DNA from: Owenia fusiformis
Taxonomy: Eukaryota > Annelida > Polychaeta > Sabellida > Oweniidae
Reading direction: 5' to 3'
Assembly (NCBI GenBank): GCA_903813345.2
Contig: CAIIXF020000001.1
Span: 21,781,915-21,845,914 of the forward strand
Length of the DNA: 64,000 nucleotides
Positions 23,601-35,910 of this stretch are shown here, piece after piece (position 1 is the stretch's first letter; every line of letters starts with the position of its first letter). The translations under genes were made by a program, and so were the position numbers. The notes under the pieces were generated by a model that worked only from the letters and a program-made list of their open reading frames with translations, was not told the origin of the DNA and did no database searches.

Positions 23601-25826
23601 TGGACCAGTCATGGAGAAATGTAAAAAAATCATGAAATTCCTCAATAATAAATCAACTACTGGGTAATTATACATTAGAGGGTGTGGTTAGTTGGGTAGT
23701 CCTCTGTGGTAGTTTTCAATGGACTTTGTGACTTATATAGATAACCTGCAAAAAGCAGCTCGTCTCAATAACCCAGTTGCATACATTTCTTGCGTGTTAA
23801 TTTATTGCTCAAATATATTTTGGTGGTCAAACTGAAATTGATCAAATTCTATGATTAACCCTTGAGTTGGATTAGTACTGTTACCAAACCTACATACATG
23901 TACGTTGACTGTTCATTCCATAGGGTTGAAAGGTTATCTTTTTAGATTCAAATTAAAGTTTTTCTATAACAGGTAAACATACTTTATATGCAACTTGACT
24001 TAACAAGTGTATTTAATGCACTTTTCAGCGATTTTGGGCACAATAAGAAAATGTGATATACTGTATCCCCATAGACTGTGAGGGTTGCATTTTTCATAAA
24101 GAATGATATTGGCAAATATACTGTTTTGATATAGTCTGGGTGCGTAGGAGGAAAACTGACATTACATGCTTGCATTGATTGCATTGAAAAGGTTTGTTTT
24201 GAAACAAAGAAGTCACTTTATGACTTGCGCTCTAAACAGTCTATAGGTCAATAAAATAGAAAATAGCCCTGAAAGAAGAGCCTTGTCAAACCAATCAAAT
24301 TAGAGTATTCTCCTCAGATGCCTGGGGATATATGAAGTGATAATCCAATGTTCTTTAATTACTGTTTTATTTTCCTATGATTACAGATGATTGCATCTGC
24401 TTAAGGCTTAGAATCGGGGATTGCAGTTTCGGCCAGAAAATTCATAAAGTATTTGGTAAGTGGTTTTAACTTATATTTTTATTGCATGTTAAAACACAAT
24501 AATCTCTTACTGAATGTATCCTAAAAGTATGTATATTAACTTGTTTTCTTATCTTCATACATTTTAGCTAGGGTTTGAACCAGGATCTTTGTAGTGCACT
24601 AATGGATCTTTTTCACAAAGTCCAAACTTGTTATTCAATTCCTCTGTGTTATTTATTTGACAGTTTGATATGACAGAGGCTGTCAGGCTTTACTTACTAC
24701 TAGAGCAAATTCAGCATAGCTTTTTTTATAATTAAAGAAATGGTCCATATGTGCTATTATTCCCATTGTACATTTGCCAAACATTGTTTTCTTAACAGTT
24801 CAATTGGGTTCAAATTTCTATACCAATTATACAATTCAGCAAAAGTATATGAATTCACTATGGAAATGAGACAAACTTGACGAAGCAATGATTCTGAGTG
24901 AATGTAGAAAAAAGTTGTTATCTCCAGTTTATTAACGTGTTATGATAAGTGCTGCCATCTTTATTGAGGATCAAGTAACTTCTCTGCATCTATAATGTCA
25001 AGTATGCACAGTATATGTATGGCCATGTATGTAACAGTGGAAGATGTTATCAGGTTTTGAATTGACAGAAAAAGTCTTGCTTTTTAAATGGTTAAGATAG
25101 TGATTTGAGATATGTCCAGCTGCCAGGAATGCTAGTTAAAATCAATTGTTCACAATCTGTTTTCTAATCATTTTCTAAACATTTATTATACCCTATATAT
25201 AGAAAAAATATCTATTAAACATTTATGTTGTTAAGTATGATATGAAATTGACCAAATATGTCAAATAACAAGATGAATACATTAGTTGATAACATAAATG
25301 AAAGAGAAATGTATTTATCCATGTTTTCAGTGTTAATAATATTTTTAGATTTAGATTTACTGAGAAAAATAGAGAGATGGGAGAGGGAGGAAGGTTTGAG
25401 GAAAAAACAAGGACAATAAGGGCCCTCTAAACTCCACCCAATTTCATTATATTGTTTCATTATAAATGGGTTATGGTCATCGGGTATCATCTATAAGATA
25501 ATTATTTATGATACTTGATGCAAATTGATTTTTTCACCCATAATGAGATTGGACCCATGATCGAACACTAATGATGCAATAGAATAAGCAATATCAATTC
25601 CCTCATCGACAAAAATTGTTTGATGTTGTAAATCTTGTTATCAATCTAATGAAGTACTAAATAACCAAATGCAGGAATATGAGTTTTATCAATAAGGTAA
25701 GTGTGACCTTATTGAATTGTTAAATCAGAGCCTAATGCTTCTCAGTAATGTTGTCAGTCTTGGCTAAAAAATGGAACTATATGTACTCCCTTATTTTAAA
25801 CTTAGATCAGATCAGATATTATTACC
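20690..25826. other. 5.1 kb without a recognised gene
   Basis: AT-rich DNA. The open frames at 20988-21209, 23416-23667 and 23984-24184 show no family signature or splice context. A 19-base word tccagttattgtaattaca is repeated at about 21527 and 21668. Nothing else is supported. Confidence 0.5.
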
Positions 25827-26110
25827 TTAACCTCTTGAATCCCAGGCTGTAAAATAGGTTGAAACGAGAGAATTTTTCATTTTTTGACATTTTACTACAT
25901 ATCTATACAACTTTAGACGCTCAACTTAGTAAAATTAGACAGAGATCATTTCTACACATTTTAAAACAATTTTGTGTAAATAAGATGAAAATTGTTTAAA
26001 TGAGAGAAATTTTAGTGAAAATTTTGTGACAGATTTTCTCGTCACTCTGGTTTTCAAGGTTATTTCTGAGGTGATGAGAAATCTCGTCACTCCAGGTAGT
26101 CAAGAGGTAA
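25827..26110. mobile_element. TTAA MITE family M1, copy 2
   Basis: Starts TTAACCTCTTGAATCCCAGG and ends ccaggtagtcaagaggtaa. Collinear with 11136-11411 at roughly 80-85% by eye. The right-hand TTAA has mutated. Confidence 0.75.
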
Positions 26111-27599
26111 AAGACTTTGCTAGAGTATTTGAAAATCCTTCTAGCTCATTTGTTATCACACCTTTTTAAAAAATGTACTTGTCTAGGGTTACAAGTTGAT
26201 ATGCCCATAGTGCATGTTCTGTATGTTATGTCACACTGGTTTGGGCTATGCATTTGTATGGTTTGTATTATGGGTTTACCATTGGGACTGCGTTTCTTAT
26301 GGTGAGTACTTCAGTCTTATGTCAGGTACCCTGAATAGCATCCCTTGTTTTCCTAATTTCCTGAAAAAAAATCTGAAAGAGTCATTCTTCCTTTCATCTT
26401 TTGTCTGATAAGTCTCTCCTGCAAAGATAGGAAATTCATGAAGGGAAATTTCTTTTGATATTTTCTCTTACAAATATGACAGTTTCTTTAATACCAGGAC
26501 ATTGAAAGCTTAAGACTAGTGAGAATTTACATCAATTTCATGCTCCAACACCATTTCACGCAGGCTGATCAATAGTCGAGACGCGTTGGATTGTGGCATA
26601 ATTTCATTAACCAATCATGAGGGATTGCTTTGCCTATCTTCTGTAGAATTGTATTCACTTATTGTTTACTTGTGACTTTCTTGTTTTGTTCTTGATGGAT
26701 ACTACCTTTGAATATCACTGGAAGACAGACCCAGAAACCCTTCTCAAAGGAGCTAAGTGTGTTCTTTTATGTGCATGTAGACATACAAGCACATACCTCA
26801 ACCCTTTGTATGAGTTGTGGACCACTCAGTCAGACACCCTGGATCACTTATGCACCAAGCAAAGTGTCTTACTTGAACCAGAGATGGGGTCTAGGGCCAC
26901 TGGATGATTGGTGAACCTTTACTACTTCAAGCTATTTGGGCAGATCCGGATGAAACAGTTGTGCTGTGCCCAAATAATCAAATGTGATCACATAATTTCC
27001 TGAAATCACCAAGCAAATCCTTGTTCATTGTCATAATATGGACGAATTTCTATATATGGTCATTTCCTCTGACATTATTATATGAGCATGCATTTAGCCT
27101 GATTGGTTGAGAAAAGATCAGTGGGGTAGGTTTGAAATGATTTATGACCTTGCTGTCATTGGTACCATGTCATGGATGCAGGATTGCTAAATTGCAATAT
27201 AGTCTACATAAGGCGTAGGGTAGTTTATAACTAGACTCAGTACGCAGGGCACAAAATGGTGTAATTTTGAAAATATAAATGGCAAAGTTGGTCTTTGATG
27301 ATTGAATTGTCTCGTCACTTACTTTTACTCAATTGTCTATTATTTCAGGCTTGCGGTTTTAGCTCATTGATTTTTGAGCATTATCTTTCCTGTCGTAAGT
27401 GGTTCGTTATAAAATATTTTTCCTTAGCTAATGGATGCATTGTCTTGATGAATATCATATCAGGATTAACTAAATGCTTTGTATTTTTAGAAATCTGAAA
27501 TCAATTTATAAGTTACATATTGTATCAATTTTCTATTATGAAAGAACAGTGGGAGAGTTGCTTTAACAATCGTGTCTTTAGATTTCATAATGCGCTCTC
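26111..27599. other. Intergenic, nothing recognised
   Basis: Overlapping open frames at 26662-26914 have no recognisable domain and no flanking splice pattern. Confidence 0.45.
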
Positions 27600-27604
27600 A
27601 TTAT

Positions 27605-28623
27605 CACGGGGTACCATCGAATAATTTTGGCAACGTACCGGAGAACGACATTTTACTAAGAAATGGCAATAATTTAGCACAATATATTTTTTAACTATAG
27701 TTCTATTTTGATTTTGACAAAAGTAAGTATTCCATGCAATAACTATTTCATTCATGAGTTTGTAGGAATTCTGTTGGAACCCAGTTCTGATCAAGTACGA
27801 AGTTATTGAAATCGGCGCAGACGGACTGTACTCCGAAAGATGGTTTTTCGATTATAACTTTTCACAACATTTAAGTATAGACTTTTGAAAAAAGTACAGA
27901 ATAGTCCTTATACTTTTAAATAATTCTGTTATTTCTGATTCACACGACTCTGATTTGTTTAATTAAAAAAAAAGTTTTAAAAATATTACTTAGGAACGTA
28001 ACCGGAGCTGGGAACGTAACCGGAGCAGATCAGTTGAATTATATAATTTAAAAAAAATAAAATATATGATTTAAAGCATATATATTATTAACAAACACAT
28101 ATGTCAGCTTACTTGGTGTGATATAATTATAGAACACTGTCTATTAACGACTGAAAAGCAATGTTCTGTAGTTTAACTAGATTAAATAATTCAACTGATC
28201 TGCTCCGGTTACGTTCCCAGCTCCGGTTACGTTCCTAAGTAATATTTTTAAAACTTTTTTTTTAATTAAACAAATCAGAGTCGTGTGAATCAGAAATAAC
28301 AGAATTATTTAAAAGTATAAGGACTATTCTGTACTTTTTTCAAAAGTCTATACTTAAATGTTGTGAAAAGTTATAATCGAAAAACCATCTTTCGGAGTAC
28401 AGTCCGTCTGCGCCGATTTCAATAACTTCGTACTTGATCAGAACTGGGTTCCAACAGAATTCCTACAAACTCAAGAATGAAATAGTTATTGCATGGAATA
28501 CTTACTTTTGTCAAAATCAAAATAGAACTATAGTTAAAAAATATATTGTGCTAAATTATTGCCATTTCTTAGTGAAATGTCGTTCTCCGGTACGTTGCCA
28601 AAATTATTCGATGGTACCCCGTG
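27605..28623. mobile_element. Long-TIR DNA element L1B: CACGGG ends, 5-bp TSD ATTAT
   Basis: Starts CACGGGGTACCATCGAAT and ends with its inverse. ATTAT flanks both sides (27600-27604, 28624-28628). The arms are about 436 bp each and nearly identical, around a ~147-bp AT-rich centre, so it is almost a pure fold-back. Each arm carries GGCAACGTACCGGAGAA at offset 24 and a tandem pair of GGGAACGTAACCGGAGC-type motifs at offset 387. Blocks tacgaagttattgaaa, ggcgcagacg and ttttcgattataactttt match element L1A in order and spacing. No coding capacity. Confidence 0.88.
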
Positions 28624-28896
28624 ATTATACTGATTTGGTAATACTTAAATTTGATATTTATGATTGTGTGAAATATCAACAGGAAAACAAGTTCTTTTAT
28701 GACTTTTCTAAAAAGTAGAACTGCCTTATGTCATTAGTTTAAGTCTAAGAATTTAATGACTTAAATGTACTTCCACATTTTGATCCAAAAATTAGAAAAT
28801 TTCATTTCAACCTATAATCTAAGTATTTTTATATTGAAATTTGGGAAGATGCATTTTTCAAAGTTTATTATTTTTTAGAGAACTGGTGTCAAAAAG

Positions 28897-28921
28897 CATA
28901 TATATATATATATATATACAA
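28897..28921. repeat. (TA)n microsatellite
   Basis: Simple TA run of about 12 units. Confidence 0.9.
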
Positions 28922-29726
28922 TAAATCTGCCATATACATTTCATGTCATATCAGTACAATTTTCAATCATTTCCCAACCAATTACTTGTATTGCAAGTAG
29001 AGTTCGCTTTGGTAAATATAGAATATCATTCTTATATTAATAATAAAGTAGATTTTCCGCTTTGGCTATATTTGGTTCCCAATATGAAATCAATTCTGTA
29101 TTTGTTAGTTGTGATTGTAAGTTAGTAAGTTACTCGGATCAATATCAACAAGATTTTACAATTTATGTGGTCTTTTTAGCTAAATGTAATAAATCTAGCC
29201 AACTAATTCAGTTTATCTAAGAAAATGGAACTTGGCATATCCAAGTGAATAAAGCAGTTTAAGGCCTGATTGCAGATAAGTTGAATTCTTGAAGATCAGA
29301 AATTCTTTGATATAATTGTGGTAAGTAAATTTTTGACTTATTTTCTTAAGGATTAGAATGCGCAAAATACATTAGAAAGCATACAATATATACGTTTGTA
29401 TGTATGTATATAGGATTCACCTGAGCTGTTGCTATTCTCTTATGAAATGAGGGTCCTTTTGGTCTTATTTAAGATACAATGGCCACATTTTGGTCAAGCA
29501 AAAATTCTCTTATATTTTTTAAATTGGATTTTTATTTTTTTCTATTTCATGTACTATCTCAGAGTGAGCTTAAAAATCAGTGGTCAAGGTAATTCACAAC
29601 ATTTTTTAGTGTGGTTTTCATCAGTTTTTTTTATTTGGAACATTTCCAACAACTGAAACAGCAATACCAAGTCCATTAACAGATTTGAAGATTTTCTAAC
29701 AAAACCACCAATTATGTACGTGTATA

Positions 29727-30757
29727 CAGGGTGATCAATAAATAAGGTAAAAGTATCTGGCATTTCTTCAGATTTTACCCAATCCTCATAAAATTTGCAC
29801 AGAATAATGTTCAAACATTATTAAATTGAAATTATTAAGTAACAGATCAAAGTGGTGTGATTGGTTGAAGTTATGGTTGCCATAGCAACAGAAAGCATGA
29901 AGACCCGGGGCAACTATCAAAGAACTAAATCCTCAGTCGAAGCGCTTTTGGTAATGTATTTCAAATCACAATTGAAATGACATATCATATTCTTATTTTA
30001 TACTTCATAACTACTCTACCTAATGTCTTTTGTTTTTAACATGTAGCTCATGTCTTCTACTCCAGTCTTTGAATTCCTTTTAAACACATTTTCCCATAGC
30101 CTGCGGCAAATTTTTAAGATAGCTGAGTTCAAGTCTTCCCATGAGAAACTCCCTCAACTCCCTCTTCAGCTCATCATGAAGGTAAAATCATTAGGGGACA
30201 AGTCAGGAGAGTATAGAACATGGCCTAATAGTGGGAAACCCAGTGCATCAATTGCTTTTGCCGTGAGAATAGCATTGTGAGATGGAGCATTATCCAAGTG
30301 CAATGTGAGACATTTTGCGGGCCTCTTCTTCCTCTTTGCTCTCATCAAATCTCTTCTGTGGTTGACCCGTGTCATAGACTTTCTATGATCACATCACTTT
30401 TCATTATATATTTATCTTTTCTGTGACACCAAACACCAAATTTGCAAGAAAATGTGTAACAATGGTAACAAAGTATTAAAACAATAAATGCTGGCACCCA
30501 TGTTTATTTCTTTTCAGTTTGAAAAAGATGTGCTTTTTATCATTTTTCGTTCAAACTGGACACAACTAAATTGCCCCGGGTACCCCTGACTCTATTTGCC
30601 ATGGTTACTATAATATTAACCAATCAGATGGCAGAATTGATATATTTATATTTTTTGATTCAGAAATGTACAAGGTATATTCTGACCAAATTTCAGGATG
30701 TTTGGACCAATATTTACAAAATACCAGATACTTTTACCTTATTTATTGATCACCCTG
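29727..30757 (-). mobile_element. Mariner-like transposon with D34D transposase remnant
   Basis: TIRs start CAGGGTGATCAATAAATAAG and are repeated inverted for ~36 bp at the right, with TA at both flanks (29725-29726, 30758-30759). 1031 bp. On the minus strand the frame at 30166-30375 reads LHLDNAPSHNAIL and then HVLYSPDLSPNDF. The Asp in LHLD and the Asp in PND are separated by 34 residues, the mariner D34D spacing. The C-terminal part (NSAILKICRRLWENVFKRN) continues in another frame, so the gene is broken. The N-terminal helix-turn-helix region is not readable. Confidence 0.9.
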
Positions 30758-30759
30758 TA

Positions 30760-31159
30760 TGTAGTGATATGTTTTATATCTGCAGCATTCTAGACTTGTC
30801 AAAATAATTACTTCCTAATAGTTAGTAAGATAAAACAAACTTATAAACAATTTTAGTTAATTATCTGTCTTAAATATTCACGAATCTTCCCCCCTTCTGC
30901 TATGTTAGACACGTCAAAATAGTTTGCAGCGAAATCAAACAAAAAAATACCATTTTACTCCCTGTGCAATATTTTATCTTCATCTGTTCATGCTATCAGA
31001 GAATGAGAGATTGGAAGAATTGAAGTTGAATGCATTGCTGATAGCCGATAACATTAACAGCCTGTCAAATTAATACTCTTTCCAAGAGATCAGCTTGATG
31101 TATTGTTCTCTTTAAATGAGAGATGAGATTTATATCAATTTAGAATATGCATATACTGT
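30760..31159. other. Intergenic, nothing recognised
   Basis: AT-rich spacer between the mariner and the hAT-like element. Confidence 0.5.
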
Positions 31160-31573
31160 ACTAGTGTTGCAGAAAATAGTCGTAGAGTCGCCTTATCGAC
31201 GCATTGAGGGTCTCGAATAATCATGTCGACTCCAGGATCCATAATCTCAACTTGCTATTGTCTGTTTTAAGTCGCTATAGCGAGCCTTGTTACAACAAAT
31301 TTTAGATGTTCACCGAGGAAAATATAAAACATGATGCAAGTCTAATGTTAATGAAAAAGAAATAGAGATGCTTAATGAAAGAATATAGCATGCAACAAAA
31401 TGATCTAACCTAGATCTTTGTGTTCATTAAGACATCAATAGACTGTTTTAGAAGTGAATTCACGCAATTTTCTCCAATAATTTTAGCAGAAATAAAGACA
31501 TCAAAAGACGCTCCTGGCTCCATTTTTCATATTCGAGTCGACTAGTGTTTTGTCCATGAATTGCACCACTAGT
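31160..31573. mobile_element. hAT-like MITE, degenerate TSD
   Basis: Left actagtgttgcagaaaatag and right ttgcaccactagt form short inverted ends. Flanks ATATACTGT and ATATACAGT differ at one base. GTCGAC/CGAGTCG-rich subterminal sequence resembles the element at 34151. Non-coding. Confidence 0.5.
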
Positions 31574-34142
31574 ATATACAGTATTAGAACATGTTCTGCC
31601 TAGTATCTGGCCAGTGTAGTTGCATTTTTTCTTGTGGAAAGGGTTGTGTTCCTATGAGCAAATATACAAGGAGTTGGTTTGATTATTTACATCAAATGAA
31701 ATCTTTTTGGGGTGTCTACTCACTTGTAAATGGAATGCGCTAAGTAAACATACTTCAGTTGTTATTATTATTGATGTTTGAATATATCAAGGCTTGAATT
31801 TAAATTAGTGAAAAGACATACGAAATCTATTATCACCCTCCAAAAAAATTTTCATATAGTATTTTTTGTACTTTGGGCGTAAGGCATGTTGGATAACATT
31901 AAAGTATTAAGATAGTAGATGACACAAATCTATTCAATAATACATAGCCAGCTTTCAGTCAGGGGGGGTGCGGTCACCAAATTTTTTCGGTTTTCAGTCA
32001 GGGGATGTGCGATTACCAAATTCTTCTTGATTTTCAGTCAGGGGGGTGTGATCATGGAATAAACGAGGCAAAAATTTGGAATCTTTAAGATTTTTTTGAA
32101 TTTGACAAAAATTGATGCAACTTCCTTCAAAACTGAGCTAGGAGCTTTAAAATAAAAGTATTTTAAAGCTCTTTTCTTCTTCTATCTTGTGGTTTTTATT
32201 GGTTATGGGGGAGATGCGATTGCACCCAGTCTACTTGACAGTTGCCATTTGGAATGATGAGCTATAACTGTACTACTTTCTGTCTGTATATCTTATATTC
32301 ATTTCATATACAAATTCCCATAAAAGGGCACCAGAGCAACATTTGAGATTATTGAGATTGGTAACAAAACTTTAAAATCATTTTTGACAGTCAGAGGATA
32401 GTGTAGTTATCTGTTAGATGTTCAGGATACCACCCTAGATCCTGCTTAGTGCTTAGAACCTTCCAAATAATTTCTTAAATAGTTATAAAAAATGGTAAAA
32501 CCTTATCTGTGTTAATATACTATATTTAATGTGGCACCTGCCTTTTAGTTACAATATTGACAAAGATAAAGTAGTCTACATGTATGGATCCAATACCCAA
32601 AATATTTAATTCCTCAGAATTGGTATAAAAACCTCTAAAAACATTTCACACATTTTTCTTTGAAAAAAGTCCCATATCTCATTTTTTATCCATGTTATAG
32701 ACTCTCTTTATTTAGAATTTTTTAGATCTAATAACAACCAGTGCCACTTTAAACATTGTAACAACTGTTATGTTATCTAATATGTATGTTTGGATTTATA
32801 TCAGCTGTTTGGTGTTTTTTCTATGTTTGTAATGAGGGATTAAGAAACTGGAAATATGTCTGTAAGGGTGGTTTACTGTTTGGGGTGAAGTAGGTAGTTA
32901 GTCTACTAAACATGGTGTATCTGTATATGTCTATGTGATCTATTTCAGTGGTACTATTATCTATGAACTACTTGGAATCTTGGATTCACATACACACTTA
33001 TACCCTAGAAACATGAATCACATCAATGCTTCTTCATAGGTACATGGGTCTTGGAAATAGTAGTATAAGTTCATACTGGAGATAACATACTAAAATCTAG
33101 ATAGCATTGGCTGGGACTATCACAACCCTAAGAGTGCTACAATATTTTAACCCTGACATGAACCATGCACATTGTTCCCCACGTTCACATATTTATGTTT
33201 GGATGTGCCAAAGACCAAGATGACTTCCAGAGCTGCAAGACAAATGGAGGGGAGGTGAGAAACTTAAGATTATTGTTTTACAAAGTGATGGCATCACAAC
33301 TGATCAAGTAACAGATTTTTTGTGTCATAACATCTGACTAAGGCTTCAGGACAGAACTGTGAAGGATTGATTTGGTAAATATTTAGCTGAGTGGGGTAGT
33401 CTGCCGAATGCAATCGATTAAAGGTATTTATATTGTTTCTCATATATGTATCAAATTGTTCAATTATCTCTACACATTGTTAGATTCCCGCGGGAAGGTA
33501 CTTCTGGATTCACTTCATTCATTGAATCAGCCTATTACTTACTTACATGTTCGGAAAGCCTGCAGTGTTCACAGTATTACTGCCCTGATCAAGGTTTTAT
33601 GCTATGCACATTGAGTAGGTAAGATAACTTATTAAAGTGGCAGCAAGGGATAGAGATTATATTTTAAATGTTTGAGGTAATCTTTCTAAAAAGCATGCCA
33701 AAAAACCTAGGTTTTTATTCGGAGAAATATTTGAGATATCTGTGATCAAAGTGGAGTAGTGTAAGCAAGATAAAAGTAAAACTATGACAATTTTTTAGAA
33801 AGTTACTGTCAATTTGTATCTAGTCTATGGTGCCTCTTTAAAACATTTAAAGTACAGTTAGATAATAAATGCAATTATACGGGGAAATCAATATTTAGCA
33901 TATGCTTTTGACAGAACTTGTGTGAAATATTTACCAGAATTACATCAGCTGATTTTATACTTTTTATGGAATATCAAACAAGAAAATATATTTGGAAAAA
34001 TAAAAACATACATACATATATGGGTTTATGGGGTTTTCAAATAAAGTACATTGACCATGCACTTCTATAGATTCATCTATATTATACATATTGATATTTT
34101 GGCCAAGTTTACCAATTAGTTAAATCTCCAAGAAAAATCCTG
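31574..34142. other. Intergenic, one tandem repeat
   Basis: At about 31951-32055, three tandem ~45-bp units share TTTTCAGTCAGGGGGTGTG followed by a CACCAAATT-like stretch. No gene is recognised in the interval. Confidence 0.55.
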
Positions 34143-34150
34143 ATATATAC

Positions 34151-34782
34151 TAGTGGAGCAACGATTGACTCGTGGACTCGAATACTACTCGCCAAACCCT
34201 GTAAATACGATTCATCGATTGGTAAATTCTGACTCGAATTGAAAAAAAAATGAAAAAATGATGAAGAAAATGTGATTTACCCACCTTTCAACCGCAATTT
34301 ACGTAAAAAAAAACACATCCAATGTACAACATTTCTGTACAATGTTTAGCAATGATGCCTTCCTTAATATATAGCATTGTAGTTTGATACCTTAACTGAA
34401 ATAATAAATCAAATACGATAGGCTTTCTCGTGTTTGTTTTTATTTATTGATTACATCCGGTTGCGCATGTGCAATGCAATATTTAACGAGGTCAAACCAA
34501 TTAGCGTAAATTGCTAAATTATTTACTTTTCAATGCAAAACAAGAACATATAAAGTGTATTGAGTTATTCTATTTGAATAATTTGATGGGTATGTTGGAG
34601 TTATTCAAGGTAGGTTGAGCCGAGAATACTTGAAAACATTGCTACCGGAAGTGAAAGTTTGTAACTTTCCGAAGAAAGTTTTTCTGAACTTTTTTTCCAA
34701 AATCATTCATTTTAATCGCGAATAAATCGAGTGTTCAAGAGCCTCTACTCGAGTAGGATAATTCACACGAGTCCCACCACTA
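34151..34782. mobile_element. hAT-type MITE with perfect 8-bp TSD
   Basis: Element begins TAGTGGAGCAACGATTGACT and ends GAGTCCCACCACTA. ATATATAC flanks both sides (34143-34150, 34783-34790), the 8-bp duplication typical of hAT elements. 632 bp with no transposase. Confidence 0.75.
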
Positions 34783-35128
34783 ATATATACTGCACTGAGA
34801 ATGTTTCATAATTTTCTTTATAGCACCCTTCTTTTGATCATCATTCAGATGTAATTCCCTTATCTTGTTTGGCTAGTCACTGGGGAGTATGAGGATGAAT
34901 TACGAATAGCCTTCTTGTGAAATTAAAATTACTTTTTTCAGCTCTGCTAGGGATAATCTCTATTTTATTTGTTTGAAAAATTTCTTTGATTTCTCATCTG
35001 TAAGAATAATTAATAAGTGTAAGTAGATAAGTGCCTTAGTGTATTCAGGGAGGTTTCTTATTAATTTAATGGTATTACACAGAATCAATATACATTGAAA
35101 CCTTTTATATGCGTGTGCTGATACCTTA

Positions 35129-35812
35129 TGGCCTAGTCACATAGCCCGGCCGATGAGGTTACGATGAGCCAGCGATGCAATTTTCACCGAACTCGGCCGA
35201 ACACCGGCCGGACACCGGCCGGACATCCGTGGCGTTTGTTGCTTAAAACCGCATCGGTGGTAGCTCGGTGAAATTTTAACTTCGGAGTTAAATTTCACCG
35301 GGCTGTCACCGAGCTCCCTCATCATGTCATCGCAGCCCCATCGTAACCACATCGGAAAACACGTCGGCCGGTGCACAGCCGAGTATCGTCCGGTGTCCCG
35401 TGCATCTGAGACAACCAGAGGACGAGGTTTTTTAACGGACAGCGGCCGAGCTCCGACCGAGCTCCGGCCGATGTGGGACAGAGCATCGGCCGGTCACTGT
35501 TCAAAGCCCGTTAACAACCCGGCCGGCGATCGCACGGTGTCCTGTTACCTGCTCGGGTACCGGCCGTATTCCTTCCGATGTCCGGCCGACCTCCGGCCGG
35601 TAGTTGCTGCCACATCGGCAGAAAAAAACTACCATTTTGAGACAGACTCCGTACGGTCACTGGCCGGTGTTCGGTCGGTCGCCTGAAGATGTCCGGACGG
35701 AGTCCGTTCACGTCACCGAGCTCTGCTTCCGATGAGGAGAGCTCGGTGGCACCATAAAAATCCACCGAGCTCTACCGATGCCGGACATCGGCCGGGCTAT
35801 GTGACTAGGCCA
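35129..35812. mobile_element. GC-rich Harbinger-like MITE, TTA target site
   Basis: TIRs TGGCCTAGTCACATAGCCCG and its inverse, flanked by TTA (35126-35128, 35813-35815), the 3-bp site of PIF/Harbinger elements. The 684-bp interior is dense in CGGCCGGACA-like words and far richer in GC than its surroundings. Open frames up to 120 codons on both strands arise from the GC-rich repeats and look non-coding. Confidence 0.8.
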
Positions 35813-35813
35813 T

Positions 35814-35910
35814 TATACCCTTTGCATTCATATGCTCGATTTGATTCTTAAAAGAGAGATTCGTCTTCACTTTGGGCAGTTTAAATCTATATTCTGCACA
35901 CAGGGTAGAT
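35814..35910 (-). repeat. Interspersed repeat R2, short copy
   Basis: Reversed, it reads ccctgtgtgcagaatata, then agtgaagacgaatctctctt, then gcaaagggtata. It matches the two ends of the sequence at about 50012-50390. A third relative (aaagctcttttctaagaagc) is at about 37845-37890. Confidence 0.55.

Noticed and set aside
26662-26914. Two overlapping ORFs with coding-like length
   Set aside because: Different frames of the same stretch, no recognisable domain and no supporting splice sites.
27585-28718. Two nearly identical ORFs (69 and 94 codons)
   Set aside because: They are the same sequence in the two inverted arms of one transposon, not a duplicated gene.
35137-35765. Overlapping open frames of 60-120 codons on both strands
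   Set aside because: They arise from the GC-rich repeats of a TIR-bounded MITE with few stop codons by composition. No domain or splice context.
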